Shown here: one piece after another, positions 25,813-34,565 of the stretch | Layout of the letters: the number at the start of each line of letters is the position of its first letter | Numbering within the stretch: the first letter of the stretch is position 1 | From: RGIG5612 sp963589005 | GTDB taxonomy: Bacteria > Bacillota > Clostridia > Lachnospirales > Lachnospiraceae | Length of the DNA: 64,000 nucleotides | Reading direction: 5' to 3' | NCBI GenBank assembly: GCA_963589005.1 | Contig: CAVAJR010000007.1 | Coordinates: 1 to 64,000, forward strand | Notes under the pieces: model-generated | Database searches by the model: none | Seen by the model: the letters and a program-made list of their open reading frames with translations, nothing else | Told to the model about the DNA's origin: nothing | Program-made: the position numbers and the translations under genes

Positions 25813-26898
25813 ATGGAGTTAGACGGCAGAAAAAAGAAAATACTTCAGGCGATCATCAAGAATTATTTAGAGACAGGTGAACCGGTTGGTTCAAGAACAA
25901 TTTCTAAATACGCTGACCTTGAGCTTTCTGCAGCAACGATCAGAAATGAAATGTCAGATCTTGAAGAAATGGGATATATTTTCCAGCCGCATACTTCAGC
26001 AGGACGTATTCCGACTGATGCAGGATACAGACTGTATGTTGACGAAATGCTTGAAACTAAGTTAGAGGAAGTCGAATCTAAGGGTAAGAAACTGGATGAA
26101 CGGACTGAAGAGATTGAAAATGAAAAGATCTCGCTTGATGACAGGATTGAGCACATAGAGACAATACTTAAGGATGTAGTTAAAACCCTGGCATTCAATA
26201 CTAATTATACATCAGTAGTCAGTATGCCGCAGGCCAACAGAAACAGGCTTAAGTTTGTTCAGATCACACAGCTTGATGTTCATAAGGTGCTGTGCACGAT
26301 AGTTCTCGAGGGGAACATGGTCAAGAATGAAATGATCAATGTAACGCAGGATATCGACCAGCAGGTATTGCTTAAGCTGAATCTGCTCATGAACAGCACA
26401 TTGAATGGTCTTACTCTTCAGGAGATAAACTTCGATATGGCTGCGAAGATGGCAGAGCAGGCAGAAGAGCATGGAAGTCTTGTGTCAGAGATACTCAACC
26501 ACATTGTTGCAACAATTGGTTCGGCTGACGGTATAGAGATATTTACAAGCGGTGCTAAAAACATTTTTAAATACCCTGAACTATCGGCGGATTCCATGAG
26601 AGCAGGTGAGCTGATATCTACACTTGAAGAAAAGGAATTGCTGACTGAGCTTATGACAGATGAGCAGGATGAGGGCAGCAGTACCACAGGAATTCAGGTT
26701 TATATCGGTGAAGAGTCGCCGGTGAATGCAATGAAGGATTGTTCAGTAATAACTGCAACATACGAATTTGAAGAAGGAGTTTACGGCAAGGTCGGGATCA
26801 TCGGACCGAAGAGAATGGATTATGAGAAGGTAGTTGATGCATTGCATAATGTAACCGACAGCCTGGATAAGAAGTTCAGTCGTAATAAAAAGAAATAA
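25813..26898 (+). CDS. hrcA: Heat-inducible transcription repressor HrcA
   Basis: This 361-residue repressor has a winged HTH (KKILQAIIKNYLETGEPVGSRT, LSAATIRNEMSDLEEMGY, SAGRIPTDAGYRLYVD). A coiled-coil insertion around residues 85-115 is rich in Glu/Lys, and the GAF-like ligand domain ends in the GPKRMDY motif. It binds the CIRCE site 36 bases upstream, giving autoregulation of the chaperone operon. It is the first gene, followed by grpE. Confidence 0.96.
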   Translation: MELDGRKKKILQAIIKNYLETGEPVGSRTISKYADLELSAATIRNEMSDLEEMGYIFQPHTSAGRIPTDAGYRLYVDEMLETKLEEVESKGKKLDERTEEIENEKISLDDRIEHIETILKDVVKTLAFNTNYTSVVSMPQANRNRLKFVQITQLDVHKVLCTIVLEGNMVKNEMINVTQDIDQQVLLKLNLLMNSTLNGLTLQEINFDMAAKMAEQAEEHGSLVSEILNHIVATIGSADGIEIFTSGAKNIFKYPELSADSMRAGELISTLEEKELLTELMTDEQDEGSSTTGIQVYIGEESPVNAMKDCSVITATYEFEEGVYGKVGIIGPKRMDYEKVVDALHNVTDSLDKKFSRNKKK

Positions 26899-26922
26899 TA
26901 TACAGAAAGGCAGGTAAGAAAC

Positions 26923-27597
26923 TTGTCAGAAAAAGAGAATATGAATAATGAAGAGATCAGAAATGATTTAAACGAAGAAGACTGTGCAGCAGCTGAAAAT
27001 GAAAATGCCATGGATAAGGAGATAGAAGAGGATATCATCGAAGCTGAAGGTGCAGAGGAAGAAATAGAGGCTGAAGAAGCCGAGGAATCAACAGAAAAAA
27101 AGAAAAAGGAAAGAAAACTTAAGTGGACTAAGGCTGAGGACAAGGTCCAGAAGGCAACAGAGGCGCTGGAGGAAAAGGTTAAGGCCACAGAGGACAAATA
27201 TGCAAGGCTATTTGCAGAATTTGACAACTTCAGGAAACGAAGCGAGAAGGAGAAAACTCAGAGATATGATTTCGGAGTTAAGGATATTGTAAAGAAGATA
27301 CTTCCGGCAATTGACAATTTTGAAAGAGGTCTTGCGGCAGTGCCTGAAGACAAGGCTGAGGATTCATTTGTAGTCGGTATGAATATGACATACAAGCTTC
27401 TTCTTAAGGCACTTGAGGATGCCGGAGTTAAGCCTATCGAGGCAGTAGGACAGACCTTCAACCCGGATTATCACAATGCAGTAATGCATGTAGATGACCC
27501 GGAAGTCGGAGACAATATAATAGTTGAAGAATTCCAGAAGGGTTATATGTACAAGGATTATGTAGTCAGATACAGCATGGTTAAGGTAGCAAATTAA
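26923..27597 (+). CDS. grpE: Nucleotide exchange factor GrpE
   Basis: This 224-residue DnaK co-chaperone has an acidic disordered N terminus (about 1-65), a coiled coil, and the C-terminal GrpE beta domain (VGQTFNPDYHNAVMHVDDPE, VEEFQKGYMYKDYVVRYSMVKV). A TTG start at 26923 is assigned on the AGG upstream. An in-frame ATG at 26941 is the alternative and cannot be excluded. Confidence 0.92.
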   Translation: MSEKENMNNEEIRNDLNEEDCAAAENENAMDKEIEEDIIEAEGAEEEIEAEEAEESTEKKKKERKLKWTKAEDKVQKATEALEEKVKATEDKYARLFAEFDNFRKRSEKEKTQRYDFGVKDIVKKILPAIDNFERGLAAVPEDKAEDSFVVGMNMTYKLLLKALEDAGVKPIEAVGQTFNPDYHNAVMHVDDPEVGDNIIVEEFQKGYMYKDYVVRYSMVKVAN

Positions 27598-27681
27598 ATA
27601 TTACTACGATATGACGGATGAGCCATATGCGTTTTATTATATAAATTAAGAAAATTATCCAGAATCCAGGAGGAAAATAAA

Positions 27682-29568
27682 ATGGGAAAGATTATCGGAA
27701 TTGACTTAGGAACAACAAACTCATGTGTAGCAGTTATGGAAGGCGGTAAGCCGGTTGTTATCGAGAATGCTGAAGGCGCTCGTACAACTCCATCTGTTGT
27801 AGCATTTACAAAAAACGGTGAAAGATTAGTCGGTGAACCTGCAAAACGTCAGGCAGTTACCAACTCAGACAATACAATCTCATCTATAAAGAGAGAGATG
27901 GGTACAAATTACAGAGCAACAATCGAAGGAAAGAGCTACTCTCCGCAGGAAATTTCAGCTATGGTTCTTCAGAAATTGAAGGGCGATGCTGAGGCACATT
28001 TAGGCGAGAAAGTTACAGAGGCTGTTATTACAGTACCTGCTTACTTCAATGATGCTCAGAGACAGGCAACTAAGGATGCCGGCAAGATCGCTGGTCTTGA
28101 TGTAAAGCGTATCATCAACGAGCCTACAGCAGCAGCACTTGCATATGGTCTTGATAATGAAAAAGAACAGAAGATCATGGTATACGACTTAGGCGGTGGT
28201 ACATTCGATGTTTCTATCATTGAGATCGGTGATGGCGTAATCGAGGTTCTTGCAACAGCTGGTAATAACAGACTCGGCGGTGATGACTTCGACCAGAGAG
28301 TTACAGATTATCTCATTCAGCAGTTCAAGTCTCAGGAAGGCATTGACTTAAGCTCAGACAAGATGGCTCTTCAGAGATTAAAGGAAGCAGCTGAAAAGGC
28401 TAAGAAGGAGCTGTCAAGCTCAACAACATCTAATATCAACCTGCCGTTCATTACAGCTACAGCTGAGGGACCAAAACATCTTGATATTACACTTACAAGA
28501 GCTAAATTCGATGAATTGACACACGATCTGGTAGAAAAGACTGTAGAGCCGGTTCAGCAGGCATTAAGAGATGCCGGACTTACAACAGCAGATCTGGGAC
28601 AGGTACTTCTTGTTGGCGGTTCAACTCGTATCCCTGCAGTACAGGATAAGGTAAAACAGCTTACAGGCAAGGAGCCTTCTAAGTCACTTAACCCGGATGA
28701 ATGCGTTGCGATCGGTGCAGCAATTCAGGGTGGTAAGTTAGCAGGCGATGCCGGTGCAGGAGATGTTCTTCTTCTGGATGTAACACCACTTTCACTTTCA
28801 ATTGAAACACTGGGCGGTGTTGCTACAAGACTTATTGAGAGAAATACAACAATCCCTACAAAGAAGAGTCAGGTATTCTCAACAGCAGCAGACAATCAGA
28901 GTGCAGTTGATATCCATGTTGTACAGGGTGAGCGTCAGTTTGCTCGTGACAACAAGACATTAGGACAGTTCAGACTGGATGGAATCGCTCCGGCTCCGCG
29001 TGGAATACCACAGATTGAAGTTACATTTGATATTGATGCAAACGGTATCGTAAATGTTTCTGCTAAGGATCTCGGAACAGGCAAGGAACAGCACATTACA
29101 ATCACAGCCGGATCAAATATGTCAGATGACGAGATCAACAAGGCTGTTAAGGAAGCTGCAGAGTTCGAGGCTCAGGATAAGGCTCGTAAGGACGCAATCG
29201 ATGCAAGAAATGAGGCTGATTCACTTGCAATGCAAGTTGAGAAGGCTCTTAATGAGGCAGGCGATAAATTAGATGCAGCTGATAAAGCAGAAGTAGAAAA
29301 TGATCTGAGTGCTCTTAAGGGTGTACTTCCGGCAGATGCTAATGCAGAGATCACACCTGAACAGCTTGATCAGATCAAGGCTGCCAAAGAGAAATTGATG
29401 GAAAGCTCACAGAAGGTATTTACTAAGATGTATGAGCAGGCATCACAGCAGGCAGGCGGAGCAAATCCTGGAGCAGGCGCTGATTATTCACAGCCTGGAG
29501 CAGATCAGGGTTCATCAAGCAATAACAGCGATGACAATGTAGTAGACGGCGATTATACAGAGATATGA
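27682..29568 (+). CDS. dnaK: Chaperone protein DnaK (Hsp70)
   Basis: This 628-residue Hsp70 starts MGKIIGIDLGTTNSCVAVMEG. It has the ATPase motifs DLGGGTFDVSI and VLLVGGSTRIPAVQ, the linker VLLLDVTPLSLSIET and a beta-sandwich/lid ending in DGDYTEI. AGGAGGAAAAT precedes the ATG. It is the third gene of the HrcA operon. Confidence 0.98.
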   Translation: MGKIIGIDLGTTNSCVAVMEGGKPVVIENAEGARTTPSVVAFTKNGERLVGEPAKRQAVTNSDNTISSIKREMGTNYRATIEGKSYSPQEISAMVLQKLKGDAEAHLGEKVTEAVITVPAYFNDAQRQATKDAGKIAGLDVKRIINEPTAAALAYGLDNEKEQKIMVYDLGGGTFDVSIIEIGDGVIEVLATAGNNRLGGDDFDQRVTDYLIQQFKSQEGIDLSSDKMALQRLKEAAEKAKKELSSSTTSNINLPFITATAEGPKHLDITLTRAKFDELTHDLVEKTVEPVQQALRDAGLTTADLGQVLLVGGSTRIPAVQDKVKQLTGKEPSKSLNPDECVAIGAAIQGGKLAGDAGAGDVLLLDVTPLSLSIETLGGVATRLIERNTTIPTKKSQVFSTAADNQSAVDIHVVQGERQFARDNKTLGQFRLDGIAPAPRGIPQIEVTFDIDANGIVNVSAKDLGTGKEQHITITAGSNMSDDEINKAVKEAAEFEAQDKARKDAIDARNEADSLAMQVEKALNEAGDKLDAADKAEVENDLSALKGVLPADANAEITPEQLDQIKAAKEKLMESSQKVFTKMYEQASQQAGGANPGAGADYSQPGADQGSSSNNSDDNVVDGDYTEI

Positions 29569-29698
29569 TAAAAAAGTCCCGGACGGCAGCCATGAACGCG
29601 GCATGCTTGGCATGGCAAGGATCATGGCTATCGGACGGGCAAGACGACATGAGCGCGTAGAGCGGCCACTCAATCAATTTAATATAACAGAATTAACA

Positions 29699-29728
29699 CA
29701 AGGTGGAATGCTTATGCATTCCACCTTG
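29699..29728. repeat. Hairpin in the dnaK-dnaJ intergenic region
   Basis: A perfect 13-bp stem (29699-29711/29716-29728) with a 4-base TTAT loop lies between dnaK and dnaJ. No T-run follows; it may protect the upstream mRNA or reduce dnaJ read-through. The rest of 29569-29903 holds GC-rich inverted pieces (for example AGCCATGA at 29588-29595 and TCATGGCT at 29623-29630) and no gene. Confidence 0.6.
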
Positions 29729-29903
29729 CGTGGTGCTTTAAGGCACGAAGGATAGCCAGGATATTTTAATGCGAATTTACGCAGAATTCGCCGCACAGGA
29801 ATACGTTTTCTTGATGATTCGTGTTGTGTATTTACGATTTTATAGTGATTCTTGTGTCGCTGGTATGTAAAGCTGAGATTTTTAGAGAAAAGGAAATGAA
29901 AAA

Positions 29904-31016
29904 ATGGCGGATAAAAGAGATTATTACGAGGTGCTGGGTATCTCTAAGACAGCAACTCAGGATGAGATAAAGAAGGCATACAGGCAGATGGCTAAGAAAT
30001 ACCATCCTGATGCCAATCCGGGTGATAAAGAGGCAGAGGCCAAGTTCAAAGAGGCTGCCGAGGCGTATGGTATTCTGAGTGATGCTGAAAAGAAGAAACT
30101 GTACGACCAGTATGGACATGCGGCATTTGAGGCAGGCGGTGCAGGTTCCGGCGGATATAATTACCAGAACATGAATATGAATGATATTTTTAGTAGTTTC
30201 GGTGATATCTTCGGAGATTTATTCGGCGGAGGCTTCAGCGGCAGCAGAAGAAGCAGTTACAATGGTCCGCAGCCGGGAGCAAATATCAGAACAAGAGTCA
30301 GAATTTCCTTTGAAGAGTCTGTGTTTGGATGTTCTAAGACTGTTGATATTAATTACAAAGATGAATGCGGCAAGTGCCATGGTTCAGGAGCTAAGGAAGG
30401 AACATCCCCTGAAAAATGCTCTAAATGCAACGGAACCGGTCAGGTAACTGTAACCAGACAGAGTCTTTTTGGAATGATGAGATCCACCGAGGTATGTCCG
30501 GACTGTAACGGAACCGGTCAGATAATTAAGGAAAAATGTCCGGAGTGCAGAGGTCTGGGATATAAGAATATCAAAAAGAAAATCGATGTTAAGATCCCGG
30601 CCGGAATTGAATCAGGACAGTGCATGAGAATCGCAGAATTGGGAGATCCGGGTACAAGAGGCGGCAAGAGAGGAGACCTTCTTGTGGAGATTCTTGTAAG
30701 CACAAGCAACGAATTCCAGCGAGACGGAGTAGATCTGTATTCTGATATGGATATTACATTCCCTGAGGCAGCATTGGGCGGTGATATCAAGGTACATACA
30801 ATAGACGGTGATGTATTGTTCCCAATTAAGGCTGGCACCCAGACAGGCACAACAATCCGTCTCAAGAATAAGGGTGTGCCTTATCTGAGAGACAACAAGA
30901 AGCGCGGCGATCAATATACAACACTTAATGTTGTTGTTCCTAAATCCATGAATGGCAAGCAAAAGGATGCGTTGAAGGCATTCGATGAAGTAATGTACAA
31001 GAGAAGAGAACTGTAA
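29904..31016 (+). CDS. dnaJ: Chaperone protein DnaJ (Hsp40)
   Basis: This 370-residue class I Hsp40 has a J domain with the HPD motif (KKYHPDANPG). A Gly/Phe-rich linker (about 75-120) follows, then four zinc-binding CxxCxGxG-type repeats (CGKCHGSG, CSKCNGTG, CPDCNGTG, CPECRGLG) and C-terminal substrate-binding domains. It stimulates the DnaK ATPase. It is the last gene of the HrcA operon and is followed by a strong terminator. Confidence 0.97.
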   Translation: MADKRDYYEVLGISKTATQDEIKKAYRQMAKKYHPDANPGDKEAEAKFKEAAEAYGILSDAEKKKLYDQYGHAAFEAGGAGSGGYNYQNMNMNDIFSSFGDIFGDLFGGGFSGSRRSSYNGPQPGANIRTRVRISFEESVFGCSKTVDINYKDECGKCHGSGAKEGTSPEKCSKCNGTGQVTVTRQSLFGMMRSTEVCPDCNGTGQIIKEKCPECRGLGYKNIKKKIDVKIPAGIESGQCMRIAELGDPGTRGGKRGDLLVEILVSTSNEFQRDGVDLYSDMDITFPEAALGGDIKVHTIDGDVLFPIKAGTQTGTTIRLKNKGVPYLRDNKKRGDQYTTLNVVVPKSMNGKQKDALKAFDEVMYKRREL

Positions 31017-31033
31017 GATTAATAATGACATAT

Positions 31034-31064
31034 ACAAAAGGGAGACTTCAAGTCTCCCTTTTGT
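31034..31064. terminator. Bidirectional terminator between dnaJ and the redox operon
   Basis: A 14-bp perfect stem (31034-31047/31051-31064) with a TCA loop has A-rich and T-rich sides. It terminates dnaJ from the left and the minus-strand redox operon from the right. Confidence 0.88.
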
Positions 31065-31094
31065 TGTATACGTATTTGAGCGGTTGAGCCAATA

Positions 31095-32198
31095 TTAGAA
31101 TTTGCCGACTCTTGTAAGCTTCTTAGGCAGCTTAGGAAGCTTGCCTTCTGCTTTAACAATAGCGCCTTCTTCGCAGACATCAACGCACTTGCCGCAATGC
31201 TCGCACATATCCTGATCGATCATGTGGATGAAGTTCTTCTTGCCTTCGATAGCAGTATAATCACATTCATCGATACAATCTGTACATCCGGTACATACAT
31301 CAGGCTGAATGTAATAAATTGCGCCGGCCTGGAAGCATACACCTGCAGGGCAGGCCTTCCTCTTAACATGAGCTTCAAATTCATCAGCAAAAAGATCAAG
31401 TGCAGTAAGAACTGTATTTGGCCAATTCTGTCCATATGGGCAGTAAGCACCTTCTCTTATAAGCGGAGCAACATCCTTTAACAGATCAATGTCTCCGGCC
31501 TTGCTCTTGCCAACAGGCATATCATCAACGATAGTCTTGAACTGAAGAGTACCCTCACGGCAGAGAACACATTTGCCGCAGGTATTAACCCAAGCCTGAT
31601 CCATGAGTTTGTCAAGAACAACAACCATACAAGAATCCTTGCCATAAACTGTGATCGAATTAGAAAGCAGATCGCTTCCTGCCTCGAAATCAGCAAGTTT
31701 TTCCGGCAGGATAAACTGTCCCTTGATGCCGCCTAAGAGAATAGCCTTGGCATTGGCTGCATCAACAACCTCGTTTAATTTTGTGCCGTAAGGAACTTCC
31801 TTAACTTCCTGCGAATCGCCCTTGTTAATGGTAATAAACTTGCTGTCTGCACCGGATACGAGATTATAAGCAACCTCAGGTGTAATAACAGCAACTTCTT
31901 TGCCATTATATTCAGCAACGAAATCATCCTGGATCATAGGACGTGGAAGGTTGCCGGAGAGTTCCTGAGCAATAGCATATGGATTCTCCATAACAGGAGA
32001 GATCTTGCTGTATGCTGTATTTACAATGTCATATTTCGAACCTTCAGGAAGAAGATACAATACCTCTGCTGCGCCGATTGTTGCAGCATATTTGTCTACA
32101 CCTTCTTTTACCTGGTCTAAATGGTTATCTAAAAGATACTTGGAGCTAATTGTATAAGGATCTCCTACAACGCAACTGCATACTAATAATTTTTCCAT
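31095..32198 (-). CDS. NuoF-like iron-sulfur protein lacking the FMN/NADH domain
   Basis: This 367-residue protein resembles the C-terminal part of NuoF/HydB. An SLBB block (EVPYGTKLNEVV ... ILLGGIKGQFIL) is followed by the NuoF 4Fe-4S motif CGKCVLCREGT near residue 205. Two ferredoxin clusters follow near 305 (CTGCTDCIDEC) and 335 (CEHCGKCVDVC). The N-terminal 130 residues are not the usual flavin- and NADH-binding Rossmann domain, so it is probably an electron-relay subunit. It overlaps the end of the upstream gene by one base. Terminator 31034-31064 lies downstream. Confidence 0.72.
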   Translation of the reverse strand: MEKLLVCSCVVGDPYTISSKYLLDNHLDQVKEGVDKYAATIGAAEVLYLLPEGSKYDIVNTAYSKISPVMENPYAIAQELSGNLPRPMIQDDFVAEYNGKEVAVITPEVAYNLVSGADSKFITINKGDSQEVKEVPYGTKLNEVVDAANAKAILLGGIKGQFILPEKLADFEAGSDLLSNSITVYGKDSCMVVVLDKLMDQAWVNTCGKCVLCREGTLQFKTIVDDMPVGKSKAGDIDLLKDVAPLIREGAYCPYGQNWPNTVLTALDLFADEFEAHVKRKACPAGVCFQAGAIYYIQPDVCTGCTDCIDECDYTAIEGKKNFIHMIDQDMCEHCGKCVDVCEEGAIVKAEGKLPKLPKKLTRVGKF

Positions 32199-34339
32199 TA
32201 TGCATTTACCTCCTCTTCTTCAGCTGGAACGTAGTCAGCATAGAATTTCTGCTTAGCGATCTGAAGTCTCAGGTCACACTGCAGACATCTGCTTGACTCG
32301 CAATTACCCTGTTCACAAGTAAATCCGGTAGATACAGGATCGAAGTCTACGCGACGTTCTTCAGCAGGACGGATAGCCATCTCTTCACGGAGAATTTCAG
32401 CAAATCCAGGAATCTTGCCGATATATGGATCAGCACTGCGCTCAACTAACTTGCCGTCGATATTGCCGTCTCCGCCTAAGTATTTGTCCATAAGCTCGGC
32501 TACAGCTCTGCCTCCGGCAATTGCGTCAATAACAAATCTTGTTCCTGTAATAACATCACCTGCGGCAAATATTCCATCCTCAGATGTTGTATATTCGCTC
32601 TTGCCTGTCTTAGGATCAATAAGATATCCGAATCTGTTAATAGCCAGACCGAAGTCTTCTGTAAGACCGGTTACCTGACCGGCTGCAAATACAATGCTGT
32701 CACATGGGATAACATATGTGCTGTCAGGAACAGCATCCTCAACCAGAGCACGTGTTTCCGGATGGAAGTAGAAGCTGTTGATCTTATGAACACGAAGACC
32801 TGTTACATGACCGTTTTCACCAATGATTTCTTCATTAGAATGGGAGTCAAACAGGTTAGCGCCTTCTTCAAGAGCAGTATCACGTTCCTCAGCTGAAGCC
32901 TGTGAAGCATTCTTCTCAAGGCATACTACATTAACTGTCTTGCCCATACGAAGAAGTGTTCCGGCAGCATCGAAGGCAACATTACCGCCGCCAACGATAC
33001 ATACAGTATCGCCTAATTCAATATCCTGGTTAAGTCTCTGAGCCTGAAGAAGTTCAAGGGCAGAGAATACCTGAGGAAGATTGCTCTTATTCAGATATCC
33101 CAGTTTCTTGCCTACTGAAGTACCGATAGATACAAGTACAGCATCATAATCCTTCTTAAGTTCTACAGCATTCTTGATTGGGCTGTTGCATACAAACTTA
33201 ACGCCTGCATCCTCGATAACCTTAACCTCTTCAAGAACAGCAGTAGTCGGGATTCTGTACTCAGGCATACCGGATGTCATATGACCTCCAGGAATCTTCT
33301 TAGCCTCGAAGATAGTTACATCATGTCCCTTCTGATTCAGATAATATGCTGCTGTCATACCGCAGGCACCGCCGCCGATTACAGCAACCTTCTTACCTGT
33401 TGAAGGAGCCTTCTTCATATAATTTTCCTTCCATATCTGAGATTCGTCATGCTCAGCAGCAAATCTCTTAAGGTTACGGATTGAAAGAGAAGAGTTGATA
33501 TGTTTATGCTTGCAATTGTTCTCGCAGCGGTTGTTGCAAACAAGACCAAGTGCATGCGGGAATGGAACCTTCTCACGGATAATACCGACAGCTGTTGAAT
33601 AATCACCGTTGTAGATCGCACGGATGTATCCAGGGATGTCGATATGTGCAGGGCATTCAGCACTGCATGGGATAAGAGCCTGCTCACGAGGAAGGTCATC
33701 ACGGAATACACCAACCTTGTCACGGATAGAACCTGTAGGGCATACTTCAACGCAGGCACCACAGAAGCGGCAATCTGCATTAGCAAGAGAATCGCCATTT
33801 ACGACTACACGCATTCTTCCGTCAACCTTGGCGAATTTAAGAGCACCAACACCTCTTAATTCACCGCAGGCACGGATACAGCGTCCGCAGAGAATACAAC
33901 GATACATCTCATGAAGCATGAGAGGATTAGTTTCGTCAAGTGTTGCACGGATCTTAAGCTCACGAAGAGCACGACCGGTATCACCAACATACTGTGAGAT
34001 GTTAGCCAACTGACATTTGCCATACTTAGGGCAACCTGTACACTCACTTGGGTGAGTTTTGAACATGAAGTCACAAGACAGCTTTCTGATCTTGTCGGCA
34101 AGTTCATCTTTAGTATTGATTACCATACCTTCCTTAACTTTTGTTGAACAGGAGGTAATAACTCCATCAACGCCTTCCTGCTTAACTACGCAGAGACGGC
34201 ATCCGCCATTTGGATGGAGATTCTCGTGATAACACAGATGAGGAATGTAGATTCCATTATCTAAAGCAGCCTCGAGAACTGTTTTAGATTCATCTGCTAC
34301 GATCTGGCGGCCATCAATTGTTAATTTTACTTCTGCCAT
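32198..34339 (-). CDS. NuoG/GltD-like fusion: iron-sulfur and NAD(P)H-FAD oxidoreductase
   Basis: This 713-residue modular protein begins with a 2Fe-2S ferredoxin (C36, C47, C50, C64). A His-Cys 4Fe-4S site (H96, C100, C103, C109) follows, then two ferredoxin clusters (C148-C158 and C190-C200). From about residue 220 it continues as a GltD/NADPH-dependent oxidoreductase, with more cysteines (C268, C272, C276), a FAD-binding GGGACG at 322-327 and an NAD(P)-binding GGGNVAFDA near 448. It can take electrons from NAD(P)H to a chain of clusters. It lies in an operon with a NuoF-like relay and a fumarate-reductase-like flavoprotein. Confidence 0.8.
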   Translation of the reverse strand: MAEVKLTIDGRQIVADESKTVLEAALDNGIYIPHLCYHENLHPNGGCRLCVVKQEGVDGVITSCSTKVKEGMVINTKDELADKIRKLSCDFMFKTHPSECTGCPKYGKCQLANISQYVGDTGRALRELKIRATLDETNPLMLHEMYRCILCGRCIRACGELRGVGALKFAKVDGRMRVVVNGDSLANADCRFCGACVEVCPTGSIRDKVGVFRDDLPREQALIPCSAECPAHIDIPGYIRAIYNGDYSTAVGIIREKVPFPHALGLVCNNRCENNCKHKHINSSLSIRNLKRFAAEHDESQIWKENYMKKAPSTGKKVAVIGGGACGMTAAYYLNQKGHDVTIFEAKKIPGGHMTSGMPEYRIPTTAVLEEVKVIEDAGVKFVCNSPIKNAVELKKDYDAVLVSIGTSVGKKLGYLNKSNLPQVFSALELLQAQRLNQDIELGDTVCIVGGGNVAFDAAGTLLRMGKTVNVVCLEKNASQASAEERDTALEEGANLFDSHSNEEIIGENGHVTGLRVHKINSFYFHPETRALVEDAVPDSTYVIPCDSIVFAAGQVTGLTEDFGLAINRFGYLIDPKTGKSEYTTSEDGIFAAGDVITGTRFVIDAIAGGRAVAELMDKYLGGDGNIDGKLVERSADPYIGKIPGFAEILREEMAIRPAEERRVDFDPVSTGFTCEQGNCESSRCLQCDLRLQIAKQKFYADYVPAEEEEVNA

Positions 34340-34511
34340 TTTTTCCCTCTTTAGATTGTTACTATTAGTTATTTATAAACCACCTGCAATGCGGCCGCAG
34401 AGCAAGTGGCCTCCTTGCATTATTTTAGAATTGCTGCACGGCTGCTGCCGTAGTTAACGATTATTTTCCAAATGTCTGTATCAAGCATGGCTGCCGGATA
34501 CGGCATTTACG

Positions 34512-34546
34512 AAAAACGAGAGCAGCGCATAAAATATGCACTGCTC
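34512..34546 (-). terminator. Terminator-like hairpin after the flavoprotein gene
   Basis: Read on the minus strand, GAGCAG (34541-34546) and a TATGC-type inner stem pair with 34520-34531, and a TTTTT at 34512-34516 follows. It lies just downstream of the flavoprotein gene and upstream of the next gene of the cluster, so it may set the ratio of the two products. Confidence 0.65.
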
Positions 34547-34565
34547 AAAATGACTTTAATCAAAA

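Noticed and set aside
29569..29903. A gene or riboswitch in the dnaK-dnaJ gap
   Set aside because: Only hairpins are present; no frame with a start and ribosome site, and no known aptamer pattern was seen.
33415..33798. Minus-strand 127-residue frame
   Set aside because: It lies inside the iron-sulfur/GltD gene on the same strand in another frame and has no independent ribosome site.
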